From GCA-2731375 sp002731375 (GTDB lineage Bacteria > Pseudomonadota > Alphaproteobacteria > GCA-2731375), in contig JASMDX010000042.1 in the NCBI GenBank assembly GCA_030752605.1, positions 62,001 to 126,000 on the forward strand: 64,000 nt of DNA, in the 5' to 3' direction. The notes beneath the pieces were generated by a model, which searched no databases, was not told the DNA's origin, and was given only the letters and a program-made list of their open reading frames with translations. Position numbers and translations under genes: made by a program. Shown piece by piece: positions 8,736-17,409 of the stretch. Position 1 is the first letter of the stretch, and each line of letters opens with the position of its first letter.

Positions 8736-9563
8736 CTAAGCCAAGGTCAGGCGCATGTTCTCGCGGCCCATCAGAGCGCCATCCCAAGTCATCCGGGCCT
8801 CGGCCTCCAACAGTTCCATGAACGGATCTTCGTGATCTGGATCATGGTGGAAGATGATCAGGCGCTTGGCATTGGCGCGTTTACACAGACGCACCCCTTC
8901 CTGCCAGGTCGAATGCCCCCAGCCAATCTTGGAGGCAAACTCCCTATCCGTGTAGTTGCAATCATAAATTACCGCGTCGGCATTATCGATCAGCTGCAGA
9001 ATATTTTCATCCGGTTGACCGGCCACGTGCTCCGTATCCGTTACATAACAAATACTTTTGCCGCCGTAGTCGATGCGGTACCCCGTGGCATTGTCAGGAT
9101 GACGCAAAAGGGTGGTGGTGACCTTGATCCCCTCCCCCAACATGAAACTGTCGCCGGCGACGAAATCCTCGAACACCAATTTTGACTGCATGGCCTCGAT
9201 CGGGACCGGGAAGGTCGGCTGGTTCATCTGGCCCGACATGATGTCGTGGAGGTTTTCCTTCGCATCGAAAAGGTGCCCGGCCATGATGCGAAACTCACAA
9301 TCGGAATGAAAGGCGGCCGAGAAGAACGGAAAGCCGTTGATGTGGTCCCAATGAGTGTGGGACATCAGAATATCCGCGTGGCGCACGCCCTTTTTCATCA
9401 TCCAGTGACCAAAATTCCGGATGCCAGTGCCGCAGTCAAAAATGATCCGCTGGCCACCGCATGAAACCTCGACGCACGACGTATTGCCTCCGAACATGAC
9501 GTATTTCGAGGACGGGCACGCTATGGACCCGCGAACCCCCCAAAATTTAACTTTGAACCCCAT
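8736..9563 (-). CDS. MBL-fold metallo-hydrolase (class III cyclic-nucleotide phosphodiesterase-like)
   Basis: 275 residues. It opens with KFWGVRGSIACP, a signature of a beta-lactamase-fold group related to RNase Z and cyclic-nucleotide phosphodiesterases. The metal motif SHTHWDH is intact, followed by VTDTEH and the late GHSTW and FHHDP segments that complete the two-metal site. The role is probably phosphodiesterase-type hydrolysis; the substrate is unknown. AGGGGAG precedes the ATG. It converges on the cupredoxin gene. Confidence 0.83.
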   Translation of the reverse strand: MGFKVKFWGVRGSIACPSSKYVMFGGNTSCVEVSCGGQRIIFDCGTGIRNFGHWMMKKGVRHADILMSHTHWDHINGFPFFSAAFHSDCEFRIMAGHLFDAKENLHDIMSGQMNQPTFPVPIEAMQSKLVFEDFVAGDSFMLGEGIKVTTTLLRHPDNATGYRIDYGGKSICYVTDTEHVAGQPDENILQLIDNADAVIYDCNYTDREFASKIGWGHSTWQEGVRLCKRANAKRLIIFHHDPDHEDPFMELLEAEARMTWDGALMGRENMRLTLA

Positions 9564-9709
9564 CGGACTCCCCTAACAGGTACTGTCGACTCAGTCAATT
9601 CGTCAGTATAACTTGCTTGCCAGTCCAGTTAAACAAATCGTGATTATTCAACGTAATCAATACCTAATGGCTCAAACATAATATTACATCACAAGTCTAT
9701 AAATCGTCT

Positions 9710-10885
9710 CTAAGCAACAGCCAGTTCCTGCTCCACCAGCTTCACCCAATATGAGGCGCCAATGGGTAGTATTTCGTCGTTAAAATCATAATTCGGATTG
9801 TGCACCATGCAGCCGCCCGGCTCGTTGCCGACGCCATTGCCCACCCAAACATAGCAGCCGGGCCGGGCTAGCAGCATCCAGGAAAAGTCTTCCGCCCCCA
9901 TGGTTGGCGGTAGATCGCGGCGTACGTTCTCTTCCCCCACCACCGTGGCTGCGGCCCTATGGGCGTTTTCCGTCTCCGCCGGGCTGTTGATGGTTGGGGC
10001 ATAGCGGCGATCATAGGTGTATTCGATAGTGGCGCCATGGGCGGCGGCGATGCCCTCGGCCACGCGCTTGATCTCGACTTCCATGATGTCCTGCACCTTG
10101 GTAGAAAAGGCGCGCGTAGTCCCCGCGATCAGAGCTGTTTCAGGGATCACATTGGTGGTGAAGCCGGATTGAAACTTGGTCGCCGAGATCACCGCCTGTT
10201 TCAACGGATCGACGGTGCGGGAAACAATTCGCTGCAATCCCGTAATGATTTCCGCGCCGACCAGGATCGGATCAACGCCCTGATGAGGCATGGCCCCGTG
10301 CGCGCCTACGCCGGTCACCACGATCTCGAAGAAATCAGCCGAGGCCATCATCGGTCCGGGCATCAAGGCGATCTGGCCAGCAGGAATACCGGGCATATTG
10401 TGCATGCCGTAGACCTCGGTGCAGGGAAACTGTTCAAACAGGCCCTCGTCCACCATGACCTTGCCGCCCGCCTCGTTTTCCTCGGCCGGTTGGAAGATGA
10501 AATATACTGTGCCATCGAAATTTTGTGTCTCCGCCAAATAGCGGGCCGCGCCCAACAGCATGGTGACGTGGCCGTCATGGCCGCAGGCATGCATTTTGCC
10601 GTCGTGCTTTGATTTATGGGCGACGTCGGCCAGTTCCTGCAGATCAAGCGCATCCATATCCGCCCGCAGGCCGATCTTGCGGTCTGAATTACCGCACTTC
10701 AAGACCCCGACAACACCCGTCTTGGCCAGTCCGGTATGAACTTCCATGCCAAAGGAACGCAGTTTTTCCACAACTACACCCGCCGTGCGAACTTCTTCAA
10801 AGGCAGTCTCTGGATAGGCATGAATATCATGGCGCCAATCTACCATATCGTTGTGAAAATCAGCAATTCGATTGATAATCGCCAT
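9710..10885 (-). CDS. M20-family amidohydrolase (hippurate hydrolase / N-acyl amino acid hydrolase-like)
   Basis: 391 residues. Metal-binding motifs of M20D peptidases are visible: MHACGHDGHVTMLLGAARYL, the catalytic QPAEENEAGGKVMVDEG, and the late MGAEDFSWML. Family members hydrolyse the amide bond of N-acyl amino acids such as hippurate, N-acetyl amino acids or IAA conjugates. The ATG at 10885 has a GGGGTG site upstream and gives the normal family start (RIADFHNDMVDWRHDIHA). The longer frame to 10993 would add an atypical hydrophobic leader and is less likely. Confidence 0.88.
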   Translation of the reverse strand: MAIINRIADFHNDMVDWRHDIHAYPETAFEEVRTAGVVVEKLRSFGMEVHTGLAKTGVVGVLKCGNSDRKIGLRADMDALDLQELADVAHKSKHDGKMHACGHDGHVTMLLGAARYLAETQNFDGTVYFIFQPAEENEAGGKVMVDEGLFEQFPCTEVYGMHNMPGIPAGQIALMPGPMMASADFFEIVVTGVGAHGAMPHQGVDPILVGAEIITGLQRIVSRTVDPLKQAVISATKFQSGFTTNVIPETALIAGTTRAFSTKVQDIMEVEIKRVAEGIAAAHGATIEYTYDRRYAPTINSPAETENAHRAAATVVGEENVRRDLPPTMGAEDFSWMLLARPGCYVWVGNGVGNEPGGCMVHNPNYDFNDEILPIGASYWVKLVEQELAVA

Positions 10886-11056
10886 CTCGCACCCCAGCTT
10901 TTGCTTCCCCACGACGATCACCGCAGTCAATAAAACGGTGAATGAAGCAGTAAATGAAATAGGGCGGCAGATCCTTTGGACCAGCCGCCCCATTCATGTA
11001 CCCCGAAGCCAGAGCCTTGTCATCGCCTAATGCAACCCGCCAGTAGCGGTGCCTAA

Positions 11057-11506
11057 TTAATGCGACGTCATGACCGGGCAGGTCATGGACTGCATGATCG
11101 ATTTGGTCGCGCCGCCAAAGGCCAACTCGCGCAGACGGGAATGGCCGTAGCCCCCCATGACCAGCAAATCAATGCCGTTGTCGGCGATCGCCGAAAGGAT
11201 ACTGTCACCAACCTGCATGTCGGGCGCCACGATATGACGCGGGCTAGCATTGCCACGGACCGGTGCAGAACTGTCGCCGTGCGCCTCCGCCCACTCGGCC
11301 TATGCCGCCAACTCCCCAGCACCAACGCCAAGTGCGATCCCCTTCAGACTATGAGCGCCCTTCCACCAATCATCACCTTCGCCAGCCGCCATTGCATCGA
11401 TATATTCCTGAGCACTGTACAGGAACATAGTCAGTAGTTTCAGTTCCAACGCCTTGTCACCCTGGGTATGGGTGCCCAGGTGGGCCAGGTCGATTGGCGG
11501 CTCTGT
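11057..11506 (-). pseudogene. Chimeric remnant: Hpt phosphotransfer domain joined to the C-terminal part of a universal stress protein
   Basis: One minus-strand frame, open from 11506, encodes an Hpt-like helix pair (LLTMFLYSAQEYIDAM, then the phosphoacceptor segment KGAHSLKGIALGVGAGELAA with the expected His). It meets an in-frame TAG (11300-11302) and continues, after about 20 residues, into the ATP-binding C-terminal half of a Usp domain (LLVMGGYGHSRLRELAFGG, SIMQSMTCPVM) ending at 11057. No start codon is present in frame, and the Usp N-terminal half is missing. The simplest reading is two neighbouring genes fused by a deletion, followed by decay. Confidence 0.65.
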
Positions 11507-11529
11507 TTAGGACACGATTTCGCCTAGAC

Positions 11530-13548
11530 TCAGTTTTTCGCCAGATCGCGGATCGCCTGGGTCAGACGATCCTGGGATGGAATTACCTCCCGTTCCAAGG
11601 CATCGTTGTAGGGCATGGGCACATCCAAACCGCCGACGCGGACGATGGGCGCATCCAGATCGTCAAAGCCTTTTTCAACCACCAGCGCCGCCACTTCGGC
11701 GCCAAAGCCACCATTCTTCCAGGCCTCGTGAGCGATCAACAGACGATTGGTCTTGGCCACCGATGTCAAAATCATATCCTCGTCCAGGGGCCGCAGGGTG
11801 CGGGGATCCACCACCTCGACAGAAATCCCCTCCCGCTCCAACACACGCGCGGCGGCCAGGGCGCGGCCAACCATGCTCAATGTCGCGACCACGGTGACGT
11901 CCGTACCTTCGCGCTTGATGTCGCCCTTACCAATGGGGATGGCATAATCCTGCTCAGGCACCTCGCCCTTGCTTTCCATGTAGAGCATCTTGTGCTCCAG
12001 AAAGATCACCGGATTGTCGTCCCGGATCGCCGCCGCCAACATGCCTTTTGCATCGTAAGGCGTGGACGGCGCCATCACGACGAGGCCCGGCACATGGGTG
12101 AACCAGGCTTCCAGACTTTGACTATGTTGCGCCGCCATACGGATACCGCCTCCCTGGGGTCCGCGCACCACCATAGGCACGGTTGGTTTACCACCAAGCA
12201 TATAACGAAACTTGGCGGCCTGATTGACCAGCATGTCCATGGTCAGGGCAATAAAATCAAGAATTTGAATTTCCACCACCGGGCGCATGCCGGCAATGGC
12301 CGCGCCGACGCCGGCGCCGGTGAAGCCCACTTCAGTGATCGGCGTATCGCGGACCCGGTCGTTGCCAAAGCGCTCCCACAGGCCCTTGGTGACACTGAAA
12401 ATGCCGCCCGTCTGGCCCACATCCTCACCCATCACAAAAACGCGCTCATCACGGGCCATTTCGCCTGCCATGGCTTCGTTCAGGGCCTCCACGTAGGTGA
12501 TTTCCCGGCCGCCGCCGGCACCCGGTTCGTCATAATCAGCGTGCGGCGAATAAACCGCGTCCAGCATCATTTCGACCGTGGGTTCCGCCCCCTCGGCACC
12601 GAAGGCCACAGCCCTTTCCAGATCTTGGACAACCTGCGCGCCGATTTCCTTGACCCGTTTGCCGGGCACGGTTTTTTCCGCCTTCATCCGCTCTTCCAAC
12701 AATTTGATGGGATCGCGTGCGACCCAGGCGTCGAATTCCTCCTTCGGGCGGGGATCGCGCAGATTGGCGCGCATGGAATGCTGGCCCCAACGATAGGTCA
12801 TGCATTCGATCAGGCTGGGGCCCTCGCCGCGCCGGGCGCGTTCCACCGCCTCGCCAACCACCGTGTACACTTCGCCCGCATCGTTGCCATCAATGGTCAT
12901 ACCAGGCATGGCATATCCCACAGCTCGGTCCGAGATCTGCCGGGCCGAAGTGGTGTCCCGGTACGAAGTGGTCAGGGCGTATTGATTGTTCTCACAAATA
13001 AACAGGATCGGCAGTTTCCAGATGCTGGCCAGGTTGGAGCACTCATGAAAGGTGCCCTGGTTCGAGGCGCCATCGCCAAAAAAGGCCACCACCACCTGAT
13101 CACCACCGCGCAGCTTGATGGCCAGGGCCGCCCCCGTCGCCAGCGGCATGGTCGCCCCGACAATCCCGTTGGCGCCAAGGATGCCTACGCTAAGATCGGC
13201 GATATGCATGGAGCCGCCCAAGCCGCCGCAATAACCGTTCTCGCGGCCCATCAGTTCAGCCATCATCAGGTTCAGATCGGCGCCCTTGGCAATGCAATGG
13301 CCGTGCCCCCGATGGTTGGAGGCCATGTAGTCATCATCGCGCAGGTTGGCCGAAACCGCCGCCGCCACTGCCTCCTCGCCGATATAACTGTGCGCCGTGC
13401 CTTTGACCTCGCCCTTGGCGAACAGATCGATTGTCTGCTCTTCAAAGGCGCGGATGCGGCGCATGGTGGTGTAAATCCGCTCCGCCGTCTCCGCCGATAG
13501 CTTCACATTCGATGCCGCCTTGTCCGTGGTTTTGGTCTTGCTCGCCAT
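11530..13548 (-). CDS. Fused E1 alpha-beta subunit of a 2-oxoacid / acetoin dehydrogenase (thiamine diphosphate enzyme)
   Basis: 672 residues, about the sum of separate E1 alpha and E1 beta chains. Residues 20-330 are the alpha part, with the thiamine diphosphate motif starting at GDG (158-160) and ending in ENNQYAL. Residues from about 355 are the beta part (TYVEALNEAMAGEMARDERVF, MGEDVG, RVRDTPITEVGFTGAGVGAA) with the C-terminal transketolase domain. The enzyme decarboxylates a 2-oxo acid or acetoin and passes the acyl group to a lipoyl E2. No E2 or E3 gene is adjacent. The substrate cannot be fixed from sequence alone. Confidence 0.87.
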   Translation of the reverse strand: MASKTKTTDKAASNVKLSAETAERIYTTMRRIRAFEEQTIDLFAKGEVKGTAHSYIGEEAVAAAVSANLRDDDYMASNHRGHGHCIAKGADLNLMMAELMGRENGYCGGLGGSMHIADLSVGILGANGIVGATMPLATGAALAIKLRGGDQVVVAFFGDGASNQGTFHECSNLASIWKLPILFICENNQYALTTSYRDTTSARQISDRAVGYAMPGMTIDGNDAGEVYTVVGEAVERARRGEGPSLIECMTYRWGQHSMRANLRDPRPKEEFDAWVARDPIKLLEERMKAEKTVPGKRVKEIGAQVVQDLERAVAFGAEGAEPTVEMMLDAVYSPHADYDEPGAGGGREITYVEALNEAMAGEMARDERVFVMGEDVGQTGGIFSVTKGLWERFGNDRVRDTPITEVGFTGAGVGAAIAGMRPVVEIQILDFIALTMDMLVNQAAKFRYMLGGKPTVPMVVRGPQGGGIRMAAQHSQSLEAWFTHVPGLVVMAPSTPYDAKGMLAAAIRDDNPVIFLEHKMLYMESKGEVPEQDYAIPIGKGDIKREGTDVTVVATLSMVGRALAAARVLEREGISVEVVDPRTLRPLDEDMILTSVAKTNRLLIAHEAWKNGGFGAEVAALVVEKGFDDLDAPIVRVGGLDVPMPYNDALEREVIPSQDRLTQAIRDLAKN

Positions 13549-13639
13549 GCTGCGTTGACCGCCCGCGCGGCCCCTCCAAAAATAGCCGATTTCAGTTTGC
13601 GCAGAAGCTTAGCAAGCATACTGCCGTTTTGGAAAGCCG

Positions 13640-15589
13640 TTACACAGCCACGCCTGCCTGCAGACCTTCCAGAACCGCTTCCTCGACTGTGCGCGGGGCC
13701 AGGCAATCACCGATCAGGTGAACCTCCCCACCCCAGTCCGCCAGCGCATCCTCCAGCCCCGTATCGGCCTGGTGGCCATGGGCGGTCACCAAGGTGTCCA
13801 CGCCCTCGCACAAGACCGGCTCGCCGGAAGTGATATGTTGCAGATAGACCGTATCACTATCCGCACCGTGCAAGCGCATGTAGGGCAGAACCTCAACACC
13901 TAGGCTGTGTAGCGTACCCAACCATTTATCGCGGGCGTATTGCGGTATCATTTGTCCGGCGGTGATGCCGTTGACGGCCAGGCGGACATGGCAGCCTTCA
14001 CGCACGAATTTCTCCGCCAGGCCCAGGCCGATCCAGTCACCGCGCCAATCCGTGACGACCACCTCTGCGCCCACATTGGCCTCTCCCCGCAAGACCTGCC
14101 AGGCATCAACGACGTGTGACTCTTCCCGGCCCTCGATCGCAGGAACATACGGTGTCGCCCCTGTAGCAATGACCACCGCATCGGGTGCCAACCGTTCGAT
14201 CAAGTCGCAGTCGACCTTGCTGCCAGTTACAACTTTCACACCGGCCAGTTCCATCTCGCGCTGAAGATTACCAATAATGCCGCCAAATTCCGCGCGGCCC
14301 GGCAACAGTTGCGCCAGTTTGACCTGCCCGCCCAAGCTGGACGAGGCCTCGTACAAGGTAACGTCGTGGCCCCGTTCAGCAGCGACGGCGGCTGCCTTCA
14401 TGCCCCCCGGACCGCCGCCCACAACAATGATCCGGCGCGGCATGGCAACCGAGCCGCGTTCGCCAAATTCCAACTCGCGGCCCGTTTCGGGCCGTTGAAC
14501 GCAGGAGATGGGAAAGCCGCGCAGCATGTGGTCGATACAGGCCTGATTGCAGCCGACGCAGGCGCGGATGTCATCAAAGCGGTCAGCCTGGGCCTTCATG
14601 GGCATCTGCGGATCGGCGATCATCGCCCTGGTCATGCCGCACATATCCGCCTGACCGCCGGACAGAACCTGTTCGGCGAGCTGCGGCTGATTGATCCTGC
14701 CCGCGACGAACACCGGAATGCCTAGGCGCGCCTTGATGGCAGCGGCGAAAGGCGCCACATAGGCATGCTCAATTGCCATGGGTGGCACGATATGAATGGA
14801 ACCACCAAGGCCAGCAGAGGTACCGGCGGTAACATTGACGTAATCGAGCAGCTCCTCCTTATCCAGTGCGGCGGCGATCTCCAGCACCTCGACGGCTTCC
14901 AGGCCTTCATGCTCCATTTCGTCGCCGGAGATGCGCAACCCCACCACCATCCCACTGCCAACGCCCTGGCGTACGGCAGCAAGCACCTCGCGCACGAAGC
15001 GCAGACGGCCATCCCGACTGCCACCATACTGATCGTTCCGCCGGTTCACGGCTGGATTAAGGAATTGCGACAGCAGATAGCCTTGGGAAGCAATCACCTC
15101 TACACCATCAAGGCCGGCGCGGCACATGCGCGCGGCGGCATCGGCAAAGCTCGTGACAATTTCTTCAATCATGGCCACGGGCATCTGCCGCGGCATGACG
15201 TGAAAGCGCTCGTTCGGCACGGCGGAGGGCGCATGCGCCACGGCGAAGGTGCCGTCCAAGGCCTCACTCATCTCCCGTCCCGGGTGGGTCAATTGGCCAA
15301 AGACCTTGCAGCCGTGCGCATGACAGGCCTCGGCAATGCGGCTGTAACCGGAAATGCAGGCGTCGTCGAAGGCGGCGATTGACGGCCTACTAGAAATGCC
15401 GGAAGGATGCGCCCGCGCCGCCTCGACGATCACCAACGCCACGCCGCCCGCAGCGCGTGCTTGATGATAAGCCACCATCCGGTCGCTGGGATTGCCGTTC
15501 TCCAGCATCACGGTCATGTGGCCGGTGGAGAAAATTCGGTTCTTCAAACGATGGCCGCGAATGGTCAGCGGCGAAAAAAGATGCTGCAA
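13640..15589 (-). CDS. 2,4-dienoyl-CoA reductase / trimethylamine-dehydrogenase-like FMN-FeS-FAD oxidoreductase
   Basis: 649 residues in three parts: an N-terminal FMN TIM barrel of Old Yellow Enzyme type (HLFSPLTIRGHRLKNRI), a 4Fe-4S cluster in ACVGCNQACIDHMLRGFPISC with spacing C-x2-C-x3-C-x11-C, and an FAD/NAD(P) domain from about residue 385 (RIIVVGGGPGGMKAA). Relatives reduce unsaturated CoA esters or demethylate amines. The start is a TTG at 15589 with a strong GGGAGGAG upstream. It is divergent from the MBL gene at 15686. Confidence 0.87.
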   Translation of the reverse strand: MQHLFSPLTIRGHRLKNRIFSTGHMTVMLENGNPSDRMVAYHQARAAGGVALVIVEAARAHPSGISSRPSIAAFDDACISGYSRIAEACHAHGCKVFGQLTHPGREMSEALDGTFAVAHAPSAVPNERFHVMPRQMPVAMIEEIVTSFADAAARMCRAGLDGVEVIASQGYLLSQFLNPAVNRRNDQYGGSRDGRLRFVREVLAAVRQGVGSGMVVGLRISGDEMEHEGLEAVEVLEIAAALDKEELLDYVNVTAGTSAGLGGSIHIVPPMAIEHAYVAPFAAAIKARLGIPVFVAGRINQPQLAEQVLSGGQADMCGMTRAMIADPQMPMKAQADRFDDIRACVGCNQACIDHMLRGFPISCVQRPETGRELEFGERGSVAMPRRIIVVGGGPGGMKAAAVAAERGHDVTLYEASSSLGGQVKLAQLLPGRAEFGGIIGNLQREMELAGVKVVTGSKVDCDLIERLAPDAVVIATGATPYVPAIEGREESHVVDAWQVLRGEANVGAEVVVTDWRGDWIGLGLAEKFVREGCHVRLAVNGITAGQMIPQYARDKWLGTLHSLGVEVLPYMRLHGADSDTVYLQHITSGEPVLCEGVDTLVTAHGHQADTGLEDALADWGGEVHLIGDCLAPRTVEEAVLEGLQAGVAV

Positions 15590-15685
15590 CAGCTCCTCCC
15601 AAAGGCGTAAGGGCGTTTGTTGATTAGCTTAGCAAGCCATCCGGACGATGCTAATATTTTCAACTGCAATCCATTGGACGATAGC

Positions 15686-16522
15686 ATGACTGACAATAAA
15701 CGAAACTCGGATACCTTCCGCATCATCCTGCTAGGCACGGGTTCACCCCGACCTAATCTGGAACGTCACCATCCTGCCGCCTTGGTGCAGTGGGGTGAGG
15801 ATCGCCAAATGCTGGTGGATGCCGGCGACGGCGTCGTTACCCAGCTGTTGGCGGCGGATATTCCGTTGAATCAGGTTCACAATGTCGTCCTGACCCATAT
15901 GCACTGGGACCATATCCTGGGCTATCCCGCCTTCGTCTGGGGCAGTTGGAACTCCGGGCGCCTAAAGCTGACTGTCACCGGACCCGAGGGCACCTCGGCC
16001 ATGCATCACCAACTGGTAGAGAGCTATTATCAGGAGCAGGCGGAATGGGCAATCGATCTGGGCTTCCCCCGCGCCGGCTGGGACGACATCACGGTCCGCG
16101 ATGTCCCTGTGGGCTGGTCGGAGACGATTGCTAATTGCCTAGTCGAAGCCGGTCCGGTTTACCATCCCCCCATGCACGCCTTGGCCTACCGCTTCAACTA
16201 TCAGGGCCGTAGCCTCGTGGTCACTGGCGACACGGCTATGTGCGACGAGCTGACCGAATTTTGTCGGGGCATCGATGTTCTGGTCATTGATGCCTGCGCC
16301 GCCGCGCCCGCGCCCGACCTACCGCCCGCGCGGCGACAGCTCATCGAACGGCTGCACGAATTCCATGCCAGCCCCCAGGACTGTATCGATATCGCCGCCA
16401 AGGCCGGTGTGGCTAAGGTGGTGCTAACACACCATCTGCCCGGCGTAACGCCGGAATTCGACGCCCTTGATTATGCAGGCGAAGTAGTGATAGGCGCGGA
16501 TCTTGACGTCATCAATATCTAG
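15686..16522 (+). CDS. MBL-fold metallo-hydrolase (RNase Z / arylsulfatase-like)
   Basis: 278 residues. The N-terminal strand IILLGTGSPRPN and the metal motif THMHWDHILGYP are characteristic of the RNase Z-like branch. Later ligands appear in VVTGDTAMCDEL and TVLTHHLP-like VVLTHHLPG. Members include tRNA 3' processing enzymes and stand-alone hydrolases. This one lacks the obvious exosite arm of tRNase Z, so a small-molecule hydrolase is more likely. The ATG at 15686 gives the standard N-terminus; an in-frame TTG at 15617 is less likely. Confidence 0.8.
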   Translation: MTDNKRNSDTFRIILLGTGSPRPNLERHHPAALVQWGEDRQMLVDAGDGVVTQLLAADIPLNQVHNVVLTHMHWDHILGYPAFVWGSWNSGRLKLTVTGPEGTSAMHHQLVESYYQEQAEWAIDLGFPRAGWDDITVRDVPVGWSETIANCLVEAGPVYHPPMHALAYRFNYQGRSLVVTGDTAMCDELTEFCRGIDVLVIDACAAAPAPDLPPARRQLIERLHEFHASPQDCIDIAAKAGVAKVVLTHHLPGVTPEFDALDYAGEVVIGADLDVINI

Positions 16523-16531
16523 CATAATTTT

Positions 16532-16932
16532 TTATTCTGTGGCGTCACGGCAAACAAGAAAGGCAGAAATCAACATCAAGATAATCAAAAAGCCCAAACC
16601 GATGCCCGCGTTTGGCCCGGCGCCTTCATTGCCCCCAATAGCTGGGACATGACAGCCCCCTGGACCACGATGCCCACATTGATCAAGGCGGATTGCGCCA
16701 GGGGAGCTTTGCTCTGTCCCGCCGTCGACCAAAATTTCTGGAACACGCCAAACAGCGCCTGACTGATCAAGCGCTAGACATTTGTGCGCGAATGCACCAG
16801 CGTCTGGCTGTGATCGCCGGAGATACCCATGATCTCGCCCATAACCAATCCAAACAGAGCGCAAAACACCGCCAACAACACCAACCAGATAAATTTTGCG
16901 TCCCACCACTCCCACTCAATAGTACGCCTATT
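16532..16932 (-). pseudogene. Two-span membrane protein remnant of unknown function (TAG plus frameshift)
   Basis: A minus-strand frame begins without a start codon just after a TAA at 16933-16935. It encodes a membrane helix (FIWLVLLAVFCALFGLV), then GEIMGISGDHSQ, an in-frame TAG (16774-16776), then a soluble part (LFGVFQKFWSTAGQ, SALINVGIVVQGAVMSQLLG). A frameshift near 16610 is needed to reach a second membrane helix (LIILMLISAFLVC) ending at 16532. The hydrophobic pattern survives on both sides of each lesion, so a gene once existed here. I do not recognise the family. Confidence 0.5.
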
Positions 16933-17006
16933 TTATCTTATTATTTTTATTGCTTTTTATTTTCACTATGTAAGGACTTTATAAGTCTTCTCATCCGTGC
17001 TCTACA

Positions 17007-17294
17007 TTACGCCTCAATTCCAGAAAAATAACGAATAATCCCAGAAAAATAAATTAAAAGGAAAATAAAATTAATCCATTTTAGTTGGGGTTCAGTGTGC
17101 AACCAAGCGCAGTAAATCCAAATCAAACAAAATGGAAACGATAAGAACATGGTAAGTGGATACCAATCAAAAACGATTGCTATTGCGCTAAGCAAACCAA
17201 GTATCAAAGCAATATTTTTTAATAAGCTTTCAGTTTTTTTGGAAATTTCATAGGGTAGTAACTTTTTGAAAAAAGAGTTTATTAAACTATCCAT
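17007..17294 (-). CDS. Small AT-rich membrane protein, unknown function
   Basis: 95 residues. Three hydrophobic segments are visible: about residues 24-43 (LLKNIALILGLLSAIAIVF), 47-66 (LTMFLSFPFCLIWIYCAW) and 71-90 (LKWINFIFLLIYFSGIIRY). The start has a good GAGGATAG site. Coding sequence and flanks are far more AT-rich than the rest of the window, and the protein is rich in Ile, Lys and Phe, which suggests a different origin. It vaguely resembles short SWEET-like or DUF6552-type membrane proteins of marine bacteria, but this is not secure. Confidence 0.6.
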   Translation of the reverse strand: MDSLINSFFKKLLPYEISKKTESLLKNIALILGLLSAIAIVFDWYPLTMFLSFPFCLIWIYCAWLHTEPQLKWINFIFLLIYFSGIIRYFSGIEA

Positions 17295-17409
17295 AAATCT
17301 ATCCTCGGATGCCCCATTAAATGAGTTATTCTAATATATTTATATAATAAAATTAATAACTTAAATTATTCTCAAAAAATATTTCGGTGGAGATTTTTAG
17401 CAATATTTT

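Noticed and set aside
11494..13500. 668-codon open frame on the plus strand opposite the E1 fusion
   Set aside because: It is a composition-driven shadow rich in His, Gly and Arg, without domain features; the minus-strand gene has full E1 motifs.
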